Shown: piece by piece, positions 27,260 through 36,061 of the stretch | How the letters are laid out: each line of letters opens with the position of its first letter | Numbering within the stretch: the stretch's first letter is position 1 | Source of the DNA: Oceanirhabdus sp. W0125-5 | GTDB lineage: Bacteria; Bacillota; Clostridia; Clostridiales; Clostridiaceae | DNA: 64,000 nt | Assembly: GCF_027938815.1 (NCBI RefSeq) | Contig: NZ_CP115913.1 | Location: forward strand, 2,948,001-3,012,000 | Reading direction: 5' to 3' | The notes under the pieces: generated by a model | The model's input: the letters and a program-made list of their open reading frames with translations, nothing else | Database searches by the model: none | What the model was told of the DNA's origin: nothing | Translations under genes and position numbers: made by a program

Positions 27260-27847
27260 GTGAAAGTACTCTTGGTATCAGATATTGAAAGTAAATATAT
27301 ATGGGATTATTTTGATAGAGAACGATTTAAGGATATTGAATTAATTATCTCATGTGGAGATTTAAAAGAGTCTTATTTAGAGTTTTTAACTACAATGATA
27401 AGGGCACCATTATTTTATGTACCTGGAAATCATGATAAGAATTATATAAAAAATCCTCCTGGAGGTTGTACAAACATTGATAATTCCATTGTTATGTATA
27501 AGGGCATAAGATTTCTAGGGGTGGGAGGCTCTCACAAATATAATGATGGACCTTTTCAATATACTCAAAAAGGAATGATTAAAAGAATTAAAAGGTTAAA
27601 ATTTAAACTTTGGAAAAATAAAGGTTTTGATGTGTTGGTTACACACTCACCAGGAAGATGGCTTGGAGATGGAGATGACTTATGCCATCAAGGTTTTGTG
27701 GTATTCAATGAATTACTTGAAAAATATAGTCCAAAGTTCTTCTTTCATGGCCACCAACATTTAAATTATGGAAATGATAAAAGGATAATTTCTTATGGGC
27801 AAACAACCATAATTAATGCGTACAATTATTATATTATTGATATATAA
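27260..27847 (+). CDS. Metallophosphoesterase family protein
   Basis: The 195-residue product has calcineurin-like phosphoesterase motifs: VSDIE near the start in place of DxH, SCGDLKE, YVPGNHDKN, THSPG and FHGHQHLN. The first motif reads SDIES, so the usual His of DxH is absent, while the GD, GNHD and GHxH metal ligands are present. GTG 27260 is chosen because AAAGGTG lies six bases upstream. It begins 15 bases after the ParB/BMP fusion gene and is surely co-transcribed, suggesting a joint function, possibly on a nucleotide. The substrate is unknown. Confidence 0.8.
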   Translation: MKVLLVSDIESKYIWDYFDRERFKDIELIISCGDLKESYLEFLTTMIRAPLFYVPGNHDKNYIKNPPGGCTNIDNSIVMYKGIRFLGVGGSHKYNDGPFQYTQKGMIKRIKRLKFKLWKNKGFDVLVTHSPGRWLGDGDDLCHQGFVVFNELLEKYSPKFFFHGHQHLNYGNDKRIISYGQTTIINAYNYYIIDI

Positions 27848-27850
27848 ATA

Positions 27851-27883
27851 AAAGGCTAAATGTCTAGGTGACATTTAGCCTTT
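27851..27883. terminator. Hairpin, probable terminator after the phosphoesterase gene
   Basis: AAAGGCTAAATGT and ACATTTAGCCTTT form a perfect 13-bp stem around CTAGGTG. The T-tract is short on the plus strand; the minus strand also offers T-rich sequence after the stem. Confidence 0.6.
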
Positions 27884-27961
27884 AAAGGTGCATTTATATA
27901 ATTATAGGAGGAGAGTTATAGTTAAAGTTATAACTATATATATTAGTATGTACATATAATA

Positions 27962-28330
27962 CTAAAAATATTTTTCATCATTGCTGTTATCATCTAGTTG
28001 ATTAATTTTTCTTAAGAAAAAGAAATAGATATATAATCTAAATAGACATATTAAGCAAATGAAAAATACTAAGGCATAACAATTGTCTATATTACCTTTG
28101 CTATAATAAAAAAATATTAGTATTAAAGAAACAAAAATTAAAAACAAGCATTTTACATAATGAAACATTGAATTAAGAGGTTCGCCTAAACCTTTATTTT
28201 TTTTTCAATTGAGATAATTAATATAACACTCTTTATGAAATAAAGATGGAACGAAAAAAAGTAAAGCAAGTATTGTATTGTTCTTAGTTTTGATTTCTTT
28301 GTTACAAATTCTACAAACAATTTTTTCCAT
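27962..28330 (-). pseudogene. Small zinc-ribbon/membrane protein gene interrupted by TGA
   Basis: From ATG 28330 the minus strand encodes 41 residues with CRICNKE and FHKECY, a CxxC...HxxC zinc-ribbon-like pair, then TGA (28207-28205). The same frame stays open for 81 further codons: KGLGEPLNSM followed by two hydrophobic helices. Both parts look like one small protein with an N-terminal metal ribbon and C-terminal membrane anchor. TGA one base from TGG suggests a nonsense mutation; selenocysteine is less likely since the position lacks a redox context and I see no clear hairpin. GGTGGTGATG precedes the start. The downstream segment could also be translated alone from ATG 28168. Confidence 0.6.
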
Positions 28331-28485
28331 GTTTTCATCACCACCGAATAGATTGAACATTCGTAATTACAAGTATATTATAACATATCTGCTGGAAAAT
28401 ATGTGACTAGAGTGGCAAATTTATATCAAAAATCCAATATAAACATAATCTATATTATTATTAATTATTTCTTTAGGAGTATTCA

Positions 28486-28764
28486 ATGAGATTTAAAACA
28501 AAAATAAAGTTTGAGGCTATGGAACTATTGTACAGAGGGAAAAAGTTTTATAGAGAATTAAGTTATAAAAAAGGAAAAAAGTTAATGAAAGGTAGTGATG
28601 TTCAAGAGGTTCAAAAGGTACTAAATAAAAAAGGATATAAGTGTAAAATAGATTCAATGTACGGAATTGAAACACAAGAAGCAGTAAGAAAGTTCCAATA
28701 TGACAATTGTATAAAAGTTGATGGGATAGTTGGTGAAATTACATGGAATATGTTATTTAATTAA
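28486..28764 (+). CDS. Small protein with peptidoglycan-binding domain
   Basis: The 92-residue protein has a basic N-terminus and a PG_binding_1-type repeat from about residue 37: GSDVQEVQKVLNKKGY, DSMYGIETQEAVRKFQ, VDGIVGEITWNML. Such domains bind cell wall or spore cortex. There is no signal peptide, so either it is exported another way or acts in sporulating cells; this is open. AGGAGT precedes the ATG by five bases. Confidence 0.8.
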   Translation: MRFKTKIKFEAMELLYRGKKFYRELSYKKGKKLMKGSDVQEVQKVLNKKGYKCKIDSMYGIETQEAVRKFQYDNCIKVDGIVGEITWNMLFN

Positions 28765-28965
28765 CAATCCGTGGGGGATTAAGTTGTTAAAATTTAGTTC
28801 CCTTAATTTTTTTTAGATTTATACTTATAGTAGATTAATTTTCTTGAAAAAAGTAATAGGTTCGTTTATTATTACTATGTTAAGAGTATTTAATAGTTTT
28901 TTTAGATAATAGTTATATATGTAAATACTATATGAAAGAATATAATTAAAGGAGTGGAACATAAA

Positions 28966-29253
28966 ATGAAAAAAATTACATATAAAGAACTTGTGGAAGA
29001 AATTATCTCAAATTTTGAAGCGCCTATTAGTTTATTGGAATTAATTGGTGATACTTCAAGATTAATTAATGGATTACCCATAACTTATCTTCTTAGATAC
29101 ATTTCTAAAAAAGAGAATGATAATGAAGAGGGAAATGGAGAGTATTTTATAAAGCATATAAATGATACTCTTCTTAAAATTGAAAAAGATGATAGGGTTT
29201 TCATATTAGAACAAGACAGTAGTGATAATGTTTTGAATTTTGATATTGGATAA
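28966..29253 (+). CDS. Hypothetical protein (95 aa)
   Basis: I do not recognise this soluble, acidic 95-residue protein. AAAGGAGTGG lies before ATG 28966; a GTG at 28954 overlaps that site and is rejected. It begins 201 bases after the peptidoglycan-binding gene and precedes the ptsG switch region. The 28765-28953 gap contains only a weak stem (ATTAAG/CTTAAT with eight T residues near 28780-28815). Confidence 0.6.
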   Translation: MKKITYKELVEEIISNFEAPISLLELIGDTSRLINGLPITYLLRYISKKENDNEEGNGEYFIKHINDTLLKIEKDDRVFILEQDSSDNVLNFDIG

Positions 29254-29335
29254 AAATATGCAATAATTGTCGAAAAAATAGTTGAAATACTTTAAAAGTT
29301 CTGTTACAATTTATTTAAGATAAAAAACTGTCGAA

Positions 29336-29370
29336 ATAATGCGTGTTACTGATACGATCAGGCATGAGCG
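29336..29370 (+). promoter_or_regulatory. Ribonucleic antiterminator (RAT) of ptsG
   Basis: The sequence GCGTGTTACTGATACGATCAGGCATGAG matches GlcT/BglG-type antiterminator sites in Firmicutes, and its 3' part overlaps the terminator stem. Binding of the GlcT-type protein encoded at 33.4 kb should stabilise it and prevent termination. Confidence 0.88.
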
Positions 29371-29430
29371 AAGGAATTATGTGGATACAAGTGTATCTCC
29401 ATATTTTCTTCCTCATGCCTTTTTATTTTA
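29361..29430 (+). terminator. Conditional terminator in the ptsG leader
   Basis: GGCATGAG (29361-29368) pairs with CTCATGCC (29412-29419), enclosing an inner stem GTGGATAC/GTATCTCC-like pairing, followed by TTTTTATTTTA. The shared GGCATGAG makes it mutually exclusive with the RAT. Confidence 0.88.
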
Positions 29431-29496
29431 TCTAATTTTATCTAACTGTTGCAACGGTTAAAACTTAATAACTTTTTAATGTAAAGGAGAATTATA

Positions 29497-31011
29497 ATGG
29501 GTAAAAGGGTCTTTGGTGTTTTACAACAAGTTGGAAAAGCTTTAATGCTACCAGTAGCATTATTACCTGCAGCGGGTATTTTACTTGCTTTAGGTACTAT
29601 GTTTCAAAATCCTCAGTTCTTAGCTTCAGCACCAATGTTTGAAGCGGTTTGGTTTCAAAAAATAGCTTTAGTTATGGCTGATTGTGGGGGAGTTATTTTT
29701 GCAAACTTACCATTATTATTTGCAGTAGGAGTTGCCGTTGGTCTTTCAGGTGGTGAAGGGGTAGCAGGTATAGCAGCAATTGTTGGTTTCTTAATTATGA
29801 ATAAGACTATGGGTATTTTATCAGGTGTAACTGTTGAAATGGTTAAATCTAATCCTGCTTATGCTTCTGTGTTGGGGATTAATACCCTTCAAACAGGTGT
29901 TTTTGGAGGAATCATCATGGGGGTTATAGCTGCTCATGTTTATAAAAAGTATCACACATTAGAATTGCCATCATATTTAGGATTCTTCCAAGGTAAGAGA
30001 TTTGTTCCAATAATGACAGCGGTTGTTGCAATTTTAACAGGAATAATTATGACATTTATTTGGCCTTATATTCAAGGTGGACTAACTGCATTTTCACAGA
30101 GTATGATTGATGCAAACAAAACAGTATCAGCATTTATTTTTGGTATTATTGAAAGAGCTTTAATTCCTTTTGGATTACATCATATATTCTATAATCCTTT
30201 CTGGTTCCAGTTTGGAGAGTGGACAAACGCAGCAGGCGAAGTATTTAATGGAGACTTTAATATCTTTATGGCACAATTAAAAGAAGGAGTTCAATTTACT
30301 GCAGGTACATTTATGACTGGTAAGTTCCCTTTTATGATGTTTGGTCTTCCAGCGGCTGCACTTGCTATGTATCAAGAAGCAAAATCAAATAAAAAGAAGA
30401 TTGTGGCGGGTATATTAGTTTCAGCAGCATTAACTTCATTTTTAACAGGTATTACAGAGCCGATTGAATTTACATTCTTATTTGTTGCTCCTGTATTATA
30501 CGGAATTCACTGTGTATTAGCAGGTTTCTCATTTATGTTAATGCATGTCTTGAATGTTAAGATAGGTATGACATTCTCAGGTGGAGTAATTGACTATTTA
30601 TTATTCGGTGTTATGCCAAATAGAACGTCTTGGTGGTTAGTTATACCAGTTGGACTAGTATTCGCAGTAGTGTATTATTTCTTATTCAGATTTGCAATAA
30701 GAAAATGGAATCTAATGACTCCAGGACGTGAAGAAGATGAAGAAGTGGAAGTTAAGAGTGAATCAGTAGAAGGTGAAGAATTAGCTGCTAAAGTTCTAGA
30801 AGCTTTTGGTGGAAAAGAGAATATTTCAAAATTAGAAGCTTGTATAACAAGGTTAAGAGTTACTGTAAATGATATTACAAAAGTAGATAAAGCTCAATTG
30901 AAAAAGCTTGGTGCTGCTGGAGTGGTAGAAATTGGAGATAACTTACAAGCTATATTTGGTCCTAAATCAGATACACTTAAGAGTCAAATTAAAGATATAA
31001 TGAAAAGATAA
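29497..31011 (+). CDS. ptsG: PTS glucose-type transporter subunit IICB
   Basis: The 504-residue protein has an N-terminal IIC membrane domain and a C-terminal IIB domain. [35 protein letters not shown] and [12 protein letters not shown] are IIC blocks of the glucose/GlcNAc family; the MTGKFPF and [12 protein letters not shown] forms favour glucose. IIB contains the phosphorylated cysteine in EACITRLRV. There is no fused IIA, which is encoded separately at 32.6 kb. A GlcT-type switch precedes it. It takes up and phosphorylates glucose using phosphate from HPr via IIA. AAAGGAG precedes the ATG. Confidence 0.88.
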   Translation: MGKRVFGVLQQVGKALMLPVALLPAAGILLALGTMFQNPQFLASAPMFEAVWFQKIALVMADCGGVIFANLPLLFAVGVAVGLSGGEGVAGIAAIVGFLIMNKTMGILSGVTVEMVKSNPAYASVLGINTLQTGVFGGIIMGVIAAHVYKKYHTLELPSYLGFFQGKRFVPIMTAVVAILTGIIMTFIWPYIQGGLTAFSQSMIDANKTVSAFIFGIIERALIPFGLHHIFYNPFWFQFGEWTNAAGEVFNGDFNIFMAQLKEGVQFTAGTFMTGKFPFMMFGLPAAALAMYQEAKSNKKKIVAGILVSAALTSFLTGITEPIEFTFLFVAPVLYGIHCVLAGFSFMLMHVLNVKIGMTFSGGVIDYLLFGVMPNRTSWWLVIPVGLVFAVVYYFLFRFAIRKWNLMTPGREEDEEVEVKSESVEGEELAAKVLEAFGGKENISKLEACITRLRVTVNDITKVDKAQLKKLGAAGVVEIGDNLQAIFGPKSDTLKSQIKDIMKR

Positions 31012-31052
31012 TATTAAATCAATTATATTTAATAACATATAAAATTAAATAC

Positions 31053-31092
31053 ATAACCTATCGAGAATTTTTGTTTTCGATAGGTTATTTTA
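31053..31092 (+). terminator. Intrinsic terminator after ptsG
   Basis: ATAACCTATCGA and TCGATAGGTTAT form a 12-bp stem around a T-rich loop, followed by TTTT. Confidence 0.75.
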
Positions 31093-31238
31093 GGTTCTTT
31101 TAGGTTATATAATTATATTAACTAGAATAGTTGTCATACTTAAACTAATAAAAAAAATGGAGAATTCTAAGGGAAATATGAACATAAAGGCGAATACATG
31201 GTATAATGAAAATGTACAAGCTGATGAGGGGTGATATT

Positions 31239-32414
31239 GTGAAAAATAATAAAAAGATAATATATTTTTTATTGATAGTTATTTGCTTAAACGCTTTCAA
31301 TGTATTTGCTGATAACGAAGCAGATTTGAATAATAAAATTAATAGGCTGCAGAAAACCTTAGAGAATAATAAAGGTAATAAAGATGAAATAAATAGATTA
31401 ATGAATGATATAGAAGTTCAATTAGAGGATTTAAGTATTGAAATTGAAAAACTTGATTATCAACAGGAGAAGATGAATGAGGAAATTGAGAAAAATAAAG
31501 AGAATATAATGAAACTTGAAATACAAATAAGTCAACTTGAAAAAGAAATGGAAGAGGAAGAAAAGAGACTTGAGGAAAAAAAGAATACATATGCTAAACA
31601 AGCTAAGTTTTTATATGTAAAAGGTATAAGCAGTCAAGTAGAAATGATACTTTCCTCGAAAAGTTGGGATGCAGTTGTTACTAATGTTTCTATAGTAAGA
31701 AAGTTAAGTAAATATAATAAAAAATTATTTGATGAAATAACTAAAGGTATGGAAAAAATCGAAAGTGATAGAAAAGAATTAGAAGCAAACAAGAGAAATA
31801 TTGAGTTGCTATTGGCTGAAAATCAAAAAAAGAATGCAGAAATAGATGCTGCAATAGCAGATAAAAATACTTTAAAGAATAAAGTGGCAGCTAAAAAAGC
31901 TGATTATGAGGATACATTAAGATCCTATAATATTGAACAAACTAACACAGAAAAACAAATTCAACAGGCTAAAAGACAGTTAGAAGAATTGAGAAGGAAG
32001 GCACAGGAAAAACCCATTAATGTAGGAGATGTCACTGGAGAAAATATTCTTGCTTTAGCTTCAAAGTTCTTAGGTGATCCATATTTATGGGGCGGGACAA
32101 GACCTTATGACGGAACTTATAGTTCAGGATTCGACTGTTCTGGGTTAACTCAATATGTTTATGCACAATTTGGTATTACCACAGGTAGAGTTACTTATCA
32201 ACAAATCAAACACCCTAATGGAAGATATGTTGCAAGAAAAGATTTGAAGATAGGGGATTTGGTATTCTTTGGAACAAAATATGATCCCCATCATGTTGGA
32301 ATATATGCAGGGAATAATACTTATTTACATGCTCCTAGAACAGGGGATGTAATTAAAATTTCTCCAATGACAAGACGTGATTATGTAGAAGGAAGAAGAT
32401 TTCTTCCAGACTAA
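31239..32414 (+). CDS. Secreted NlpC/P60 endopeptidase with N-terminal coiled coil
   Basis: The 391-residue protein has a signal peptide (about 25 residues, ending FNVFA), a long coiled-coil region rich in Lys and Glu (roughly residues 30-255), and a C-terminal NlpC/P60 domain. C300 in FDCSGLTQYV is the catalytic cysteine, and HHVGIYAG with HAPRTGD supplies His residues. The design matches CwlO/PcsB-type peptidoglycan hydrolases, whose coiled coil is usually held inactive or engaged by FtsEX. GTG 31239 is chosen for AGGGGTGAT just upstream; ATG codons at 31206 and 31212 lack a site. It lies between two PTS genes but has no evident link to them. Confidence 0.88.
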   Translation: MKNNKKIIYFLLIVICLNAFNVFADNEADLNNKINRLQKTLENNKGNKDEINRLMNDIEVQLEDLSIEIEKLDYQQEKMNEEIEKNKENIMKLEIQISQLEKEMEEEEKRLEEKKNTYAKQAKFLYVKGISSQVEMILSSKSWDAVVTNVSIVRKLSKYNKKLFDEITKGMEKIESDRKELEANKRNIELLLAENQKKNAEIDAAIADKNTLKNKVAAKKADYEDTLRSYNIEQTNTEKQIQQAKRQLEELRRKAQEKPINVGDVTGENILALASKFLGDPYLWGGTRPYDGTYSSGFDCSGLTQYVYAQFGITTGRVTYQQIKHPNGRYVARKDLKIGDLVFFGTKYDPHHVGIYAGNNTYLHAPRTGDVIKISPMTRRDYVEGRRFLPD

Positions 32415-32481
32415 TAAAAAAAAACTTGAAATATTATTTAGTATTTGATAAAATGACTTTATAAGAAACTTGTCGAAAAAT

Positions 32482-32575
32482 ATAATGCGTGTTACTGATT
32501 AGATCAGGCATGAGCAAAGAAAAGTATAATGTGAAAACATTAGAACTTTCTTTACTCATGCCTTTTTCTTTTTAT
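32482..32575 (+). promoter_or_regulatory. RAT and conditional terminator before the IIA gene
   Basis: GCGTGTTACTGATTAGATCAGGCATGAG (32487-32514) differs from the ptsG site at only three positions. Its GGCATGAG (32507-32514) pairs with CTCATGCC (32555-32562), followed by TTTTTCTTTTT. The gene is therefore in the same antitermination regulon as ptsG. Confidence 0.87.
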
Positions 32576-32617
32576 TGATTATATTGATCGTATAAGGGAT
32601 TCAAGGGAGTGTACACA

Positions 32618-33199
32618 ATGAGCAAAAATATTTTTAGCTTACTTAGCAGAATTTTTGGAAAAAAACAAGGGGAAACAGTTGAAAATTCATCAAATAAAAA
32701 AACCACTGATGATATGAATATAAGTTCAAAAGAAACTAAAACTAGTATTGAAGAATTTATTTCCCCATTAGAAGGTAAACTTTTAGAATTAAGTTCAGTG
32801 CCTGACGCTGTGTTCTCACAAAAAATGATGGGTGATGGATTTGCCATTGAGCCAGTAAATGGAGAGGTTGTATCTCCTATTACAGGAACGGTAGCAACAC
32901 TTTTTCATACTAAACATGCTATAGGTTTGGTTTCAGATAATGGAAGAGAAGTTTTAATCCATTTTGGAATTGACACAGTAGCTTTAAATGGAGAAGGTTT
33001 CACAGCATATGTTAAGCAAGGAGATAAAGTTAAAGCTGGTGATAAATTACTTAGTGTAGATTTAAATACTGTAAAAGAAAAGGTTCCATCAGTAATAACT
33101 CCAATAATTTTTACTAATTTAAAAGAAGGTGAGAGTGTTCAAATTACTCCGAATAAGAAGATAACATTAAAGGAAAAGAATATAGTTACTATCAAATAA
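32618..33199 (+). CDS. PTS glucose-type IIA component
   Basis: The 193-residue product has a variable, Lys/Ser-rich first 50 residues, then a IIA-Glc domain: SPLEGKLLELSSVPDAVFS, GDGFAIEP, and EVLIHFGIDTVALNGEGF with the phosphorylated H115. It transfers phosphate from HPr to the IIB domain of PtsG. ATG 32618 has AGGGAG upstream; a GTG at 32609 is too close to it. The N-terminal tail is longer than in free-standing Crr proteins and might be a remnant of fusion to a IIB domain. The leader switch ties its expression to ptsG. Confidence 0.88.
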   Translation: MSKNIFSLLSRIFGKKQGETVENSSNKKTTDDMNISSKETKTSIEEFISPLEGKLLELSSVPDAVFSQKMMGDGFAIEPVNGEVVSPITGTVATLFHTKHAIGLVSDNGREVLIHFGIDTVALNGEGFTAYVKQGDKVKAGDKLLSVDLNTVKEKVPSVITPIIFTNLKEGESVQITPNKKITLKEKNIVTIK

Positions 33200-33390
33200 T
33201 CTCATACCTAAATAGCTTAATAAAGTAATATGATAAAAATGTTGAAAATTAATTAGTTAGTATTAAAAAGAGTCGAAATTAAAATCAAAAATATATATGC
33301 TTAAATACTCACACAATTTAAAAGTATTATATTAGTGATTTATAGTTTTATAATCTATTTAACTGAAAAATATAAACATTGGAGGACGTT

Positions 33391-34233
33391 TTGTTAAGGT
33401 ATAAAATAATTAAAATCTTAAGTAATAATGTTGTTTTAGTATCTGGTGAAAAAAGTGATTATGTTCTTGTAGGAAAAGGAATTGGTTTTGGTAAAAAGAA
33501 AGGTAATTACCTTGAAGATGAGAAAAATATTGAGCAAAAGTTTATTTCCATAAAAGGTCTTGATAATAATGATTATGATAGATTCTTTATGAAAATAAAT
33601 CCAAAGGTTATTGAAGTAATACCAAGTCTAATGAATATTGTAGAAGAAGAAATTGGAGAGAAATTAAGTTCTAATATTAACGTAGGATTAATTGACCATA
33701 TTAACTTTGCTATAAAGAGAATTAGAGAAGGTATTGAAATTATTAATCCTTTTATGTTTGAAACTAAAGCATTATATCCAGAAGAATATTCAGCTGCAGA
33801 AAAAATGGTTGATTTTTTAAATAGTAATTTAGATATTAATATTCCAAAGGATGAAATAGGATTTTTAACATTTTATATTTATTGTGGACGTACTGATAAG
33901 AGTAAACAAGAAGCACTGCGTTATTCAAAAATGATGAGTGAAATTATTGATTTTTTAAATAAACGAATGAATATAGAATTAAAAAAGGATTCATTTGATT
34001 ATAGAAGATTCATTATGCATCTAAGAGGTGTTAAGGATAGGGTCTTATACAATGAAAGCTTGGAGAATTCATTGTTAAAAAAGATTAAGTCAGAGTATCC
34101 AATAGAATTTAAAGTGGCCTTTGAAATTTCTAAAATAATGGAGAATTATTTAAAAAAGAAAATTCCATTAGATGAAGTAGGATTTATTACTATGCATATT
34201 TATAAAATAACTACAAGGAATAAAAAGAAATAA
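33391..34233 (+). CDS. glcT: BglG/LicT family transcriptional antiterminator, GlcT-like
   Basis: The 280-residue protein has an N-terminal RNA-binding CAT domain (about residues 1-60, with NNVVLVSG and GKGIGFGKKKG) and two PTS regulation domains. PRD1 contains GLIDHINFAIKR, PRD2 contains RFIMHLRGV and GFITMHIY. The second PRD1 histidine position reads FLTFYIYCG, with Tyr instead of His. It should bind the two RATs in this window and be controlled by HPr and the PtsG IIB domain. TTG 33391 fits GGAGG five bases upstream; the upstream TTG 33379 overlaps that site. It precedes ptsH by 70 bases. Confidence 0.85.
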   Translation: MLRYKIIKILSNNVVLVSGEKSDYVLVGKGIGFGKKKGNYLEDEKNIEQKFISIKGLDNNDYDRFFMKINPKVIEVIPSLMNIVEEEIGEKLSSNINVGLIDHINFAIKRIREGIEIINPFMFETKALYPEEYSAAEKMVDFLNSNLDINIPKDEIGFLTFYIYCGRTDKSKQEALRYSKMMSEIIDFLNKRMNIELKKDSFDYRRFIMHLRGVKDRVLYNESLENSLLKKIKSEYPIEFKVAFEISKIMENYLKKKIPLDEVGFITMHIYKITTRNKKK

Positions 34234-34303
34234 AAATTTTAGAAATAAAATATACATTAGTAAAGTATAAAAGTAAATATATTATATAACGGAGGATTTT
34301 AAA

Positions 34304-34564
34304 ATGGAGAAGATAGTTAAAGTGTTAAATGAGTCAGGATTACATGCAAGACCAGCAGGAGCATTAGTAAAAGAAGCGAGTAAATTTGGAAGTGAGATTT
34401 TTATCGAGGCTAAAGGTACAAAAGCTAATGCTAAATCTATTATGAATGTAATGTGTTTAGGATTAAAGAAAGATGATGAAGTTAAAATTATTGCAGAAGG
34501 TGCTGATGCGGATGCAGCGATTACAGCAATAAGTGATTTGTTTGAAAATAAATTTGGTGAATAA
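34304..34564 (+). CDS. ptsH: HPr phosphocarrier protein
   Basis: The 86-residue product has the Enzyme I phosphorylation site H14 in SGLHARPAG and the regulatory serine S45 in NAKSIMNV, the site of HPr kinase. It carries phosphate from Enzyme I to IIA and, when Ser-phosphorylated, acts as CcpA corepressor; a cre-like site lies upstream of pgmB in this window. Enzyme I is not adjacent but 5 kb away. CGGAGG precedes the ATG. An IS element lies immediately downstream and appears to have split its terminator. Confidence 0.95.
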   Translation: MEKIVKVLNESGLHARPAGALVKEASKFGSEIFIEAKGTKANAKSIMNVMCLGLKKDDEVKIIAEGADADAAITAISDLFENKFGE

Positions 34565-34637
34565 AAAGCACGCAGAGTGAAAATCACCCATTAAAGTAGA
34601 CATAGGTAAAAAGAAACCTATATAATTATAAAATGTA

Positions 34638-34685
34638 CCCTATAGAGTAGACACTATAAAAAAAGTCTACTTTATAGGGTATTTT
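34638..34685 (+). terminator. Terminator-like hairpin at the left end of the IS
   Basis: CCCTATAGAGTAGAC pairs with GTCTACTTTATAGGG with one mismatch, followed by TATTTTTATG. Such structures inside IS ends shield the transposase from outside transcription. Confidence 0.65.
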
Positions 34686-34724
34686 TATGTATAATTAAAT
34701 AAATGAGAATTCGGGGGATAAAAA

Positions 34725-35144
34725 ATGAGTAAAAAGATATTTACAGAAGAACAAATAGAAACTTTGGCACAAAACAAATACGTAAAAAATGTCACTAATA
34801 AAGCAATTACGTATACTGATGAATTCAAAAAAATCTTTATAGCTGAGAATCAGAACGGAAAATTCCCTAGAGAAATATTCGAAGAATGTGGATTTGATGT
34901 AGATATCATAGGAATTGAAAGAGTAAGATCATCTGGTAAAAGGTGGAGAGCTGCTTATAGACATAATGGTGTATGTGGTTTAGCTGATACAAGAAGAAAC
35001 AATTCAGGAAAGCCAACAACTAAAGAGCTTTCTTTAGAGGAGAAATATGCACGACTCCAAGCACAAAATAATTTACTGAAAGCTGAGAACGAACTTCTAA
35101 AAAAGCTCGATATGATGGAAAGGATGATGACGCGAAAGAAATAA
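34725..35144 (+). CDS. IS3-family transposase OrfA
   Basis: The 139-residue protein has a helix-turn-helix region (TDEFKKIFIAEN, FPREIFEECGFDV) and a C-terminal leucine-zipper-like coiled coil (YARLQAQNNLLKAENELLKKL), as OrfA proteins of this family do. It binds the IS ends. At 35099-35105 the sequence A AAA AAG in its frame is a classic -1 slippery site, from which ribosomes can pass into the OrfB frame to make the OrfAB fusion transposase. GGGGGAT lies before the ATG. Confidence 0.9.
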   Translation: MSKKIFTEEQIETLAQNKYVKNVTNKAITYTDEFKKIFIAENQNGKFPREIFEECGFDVDIIGIERVRSSGKRWRAAYRHNGVCGLADTRRNNSGKPTTKELSLEEKYARLQAQNNLLKAENELLKKLDMMERMMTRKK

Positions 35145-35200
35145 AAATACTTCCTAAGGACAAGTTTATAATAATAAGAGATACAGTTAAAAAATATAAC

Positions 35201-36061
35201 TTGAAAAATATGATTAGTTATTTATGTAATCTATCGGGCGTATCAAGGTCAGGATACTATAATTATTTTTCTGCAACAGCCATGGAATCAAGAAATAAGC
35301 GAGAGCTTTGTGATGAAGTAGCAAAAGACTTGATTTTAAAAGCATACAAGTTCAAGAATCGTAAAAAAGGTGCTCGTCAAATTAAACTGACATTAGACGG
35401 TCAGTTTGGTATTGTATATAATTTAAAGCGTATAAGGAGAATAATGAGAAAATACAACATTGTTTGCCCCATAAGGAAGGCTAATCCTTATAGAAGAATG
35501 GCGAAAGCCACCCATGAGCACAGAGTTGTCCCTAATTTATTGAATAGAGAGTTTAAACAAAATATCCCCGGAAAAGTACTGCTTACAGATATAACTTATC
35601 TAACGTATGGTAATAACAAAAGAGCATATCTATCTACGATTAAAGACGGTTCTACTAATGAGATACTAGCTTATAACGTAGCCACTAGCTTATCGCTAGA
35701 TATCGCCACTGATACAATATATAAATTATTGAATAATAAAGATATTACTCTTGCCCCTGATGCCTTTATCCATTCAGATCAAGGAGCACATTACACTAGC
35801 CCCAATTTCCAAAAGTTAGTGAAAAGTTTTGGATTAGGACAATCAATGTCTAGACGAGGAAATTGTTGGGATAATGCACCTCAAGAATCATTCTTTGGAC
35901 ATTTTAAGGATGAGGCTTACATTAAATCATGCACAGCTCTGGACGAGCTTAAAGATGAAATAGATGAATACATGGATTACTATAACAATTACAGATATCA
36001 ATGGAATTTAAAGAAGATGACTCCTGTATCATTCAGAAATCATCTTCAAGCTGCTGCATAG
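35201..36061 (+). CDS. IS3-family transposase OrfB (DDE integrase core)
   Basis: The frame contains the rve catalytic core with TDITYL (first Asp), HSDQGAHYTS (second Asp) and NAPQESFFGHFKDE (Glu), in DD(35)E spacing. The first 40 residues hold the usual HTH_21-like segment. The frame is open upstream to the A6G slippery site near 35100, in the -1 frame relative to OrfA, so the active product is probably OrfAB made by frameshifting. The annotated 5' end at TTG 35201 is only the first start-like codon; independent initiation is doubtful. Confidence 0.9.
   Translation: MKNMISYLCNLSGVSRSGYYNYFSATAMESRNKRELCDEVAKDLILKAYKFKNRKKGARQIKLTLDGQFGIVYNLKRIRRIMRKYNIVCPIRKANPYRRMAKATHEHRVVPNLLNREFKQNIPGKVLLTDITYLTYGNNKRAYLSTIKDGSTNEILAYNVATSLSLDIATDTIYKLLNNKDITLAPDAFIHSDQGAHYTSPNFQKLVKSFGLGQSMSRRGNCWDNAPQESFFGHFKDEAYIKSCTALDELKDEIDEYMDYYNNYRYQWNLKKMTPVSFRNHLQAAA

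Noticed and set aside
27907-27960. Strong-looking AGGAGGAGAG ribosome binding site without a gene
   Set aside because: No ATG, GTG or TTG at useful distance starts a frame of more than a few codons. The nearby AGTTATA/TATAACT repeat is AT-rich and may be chance.
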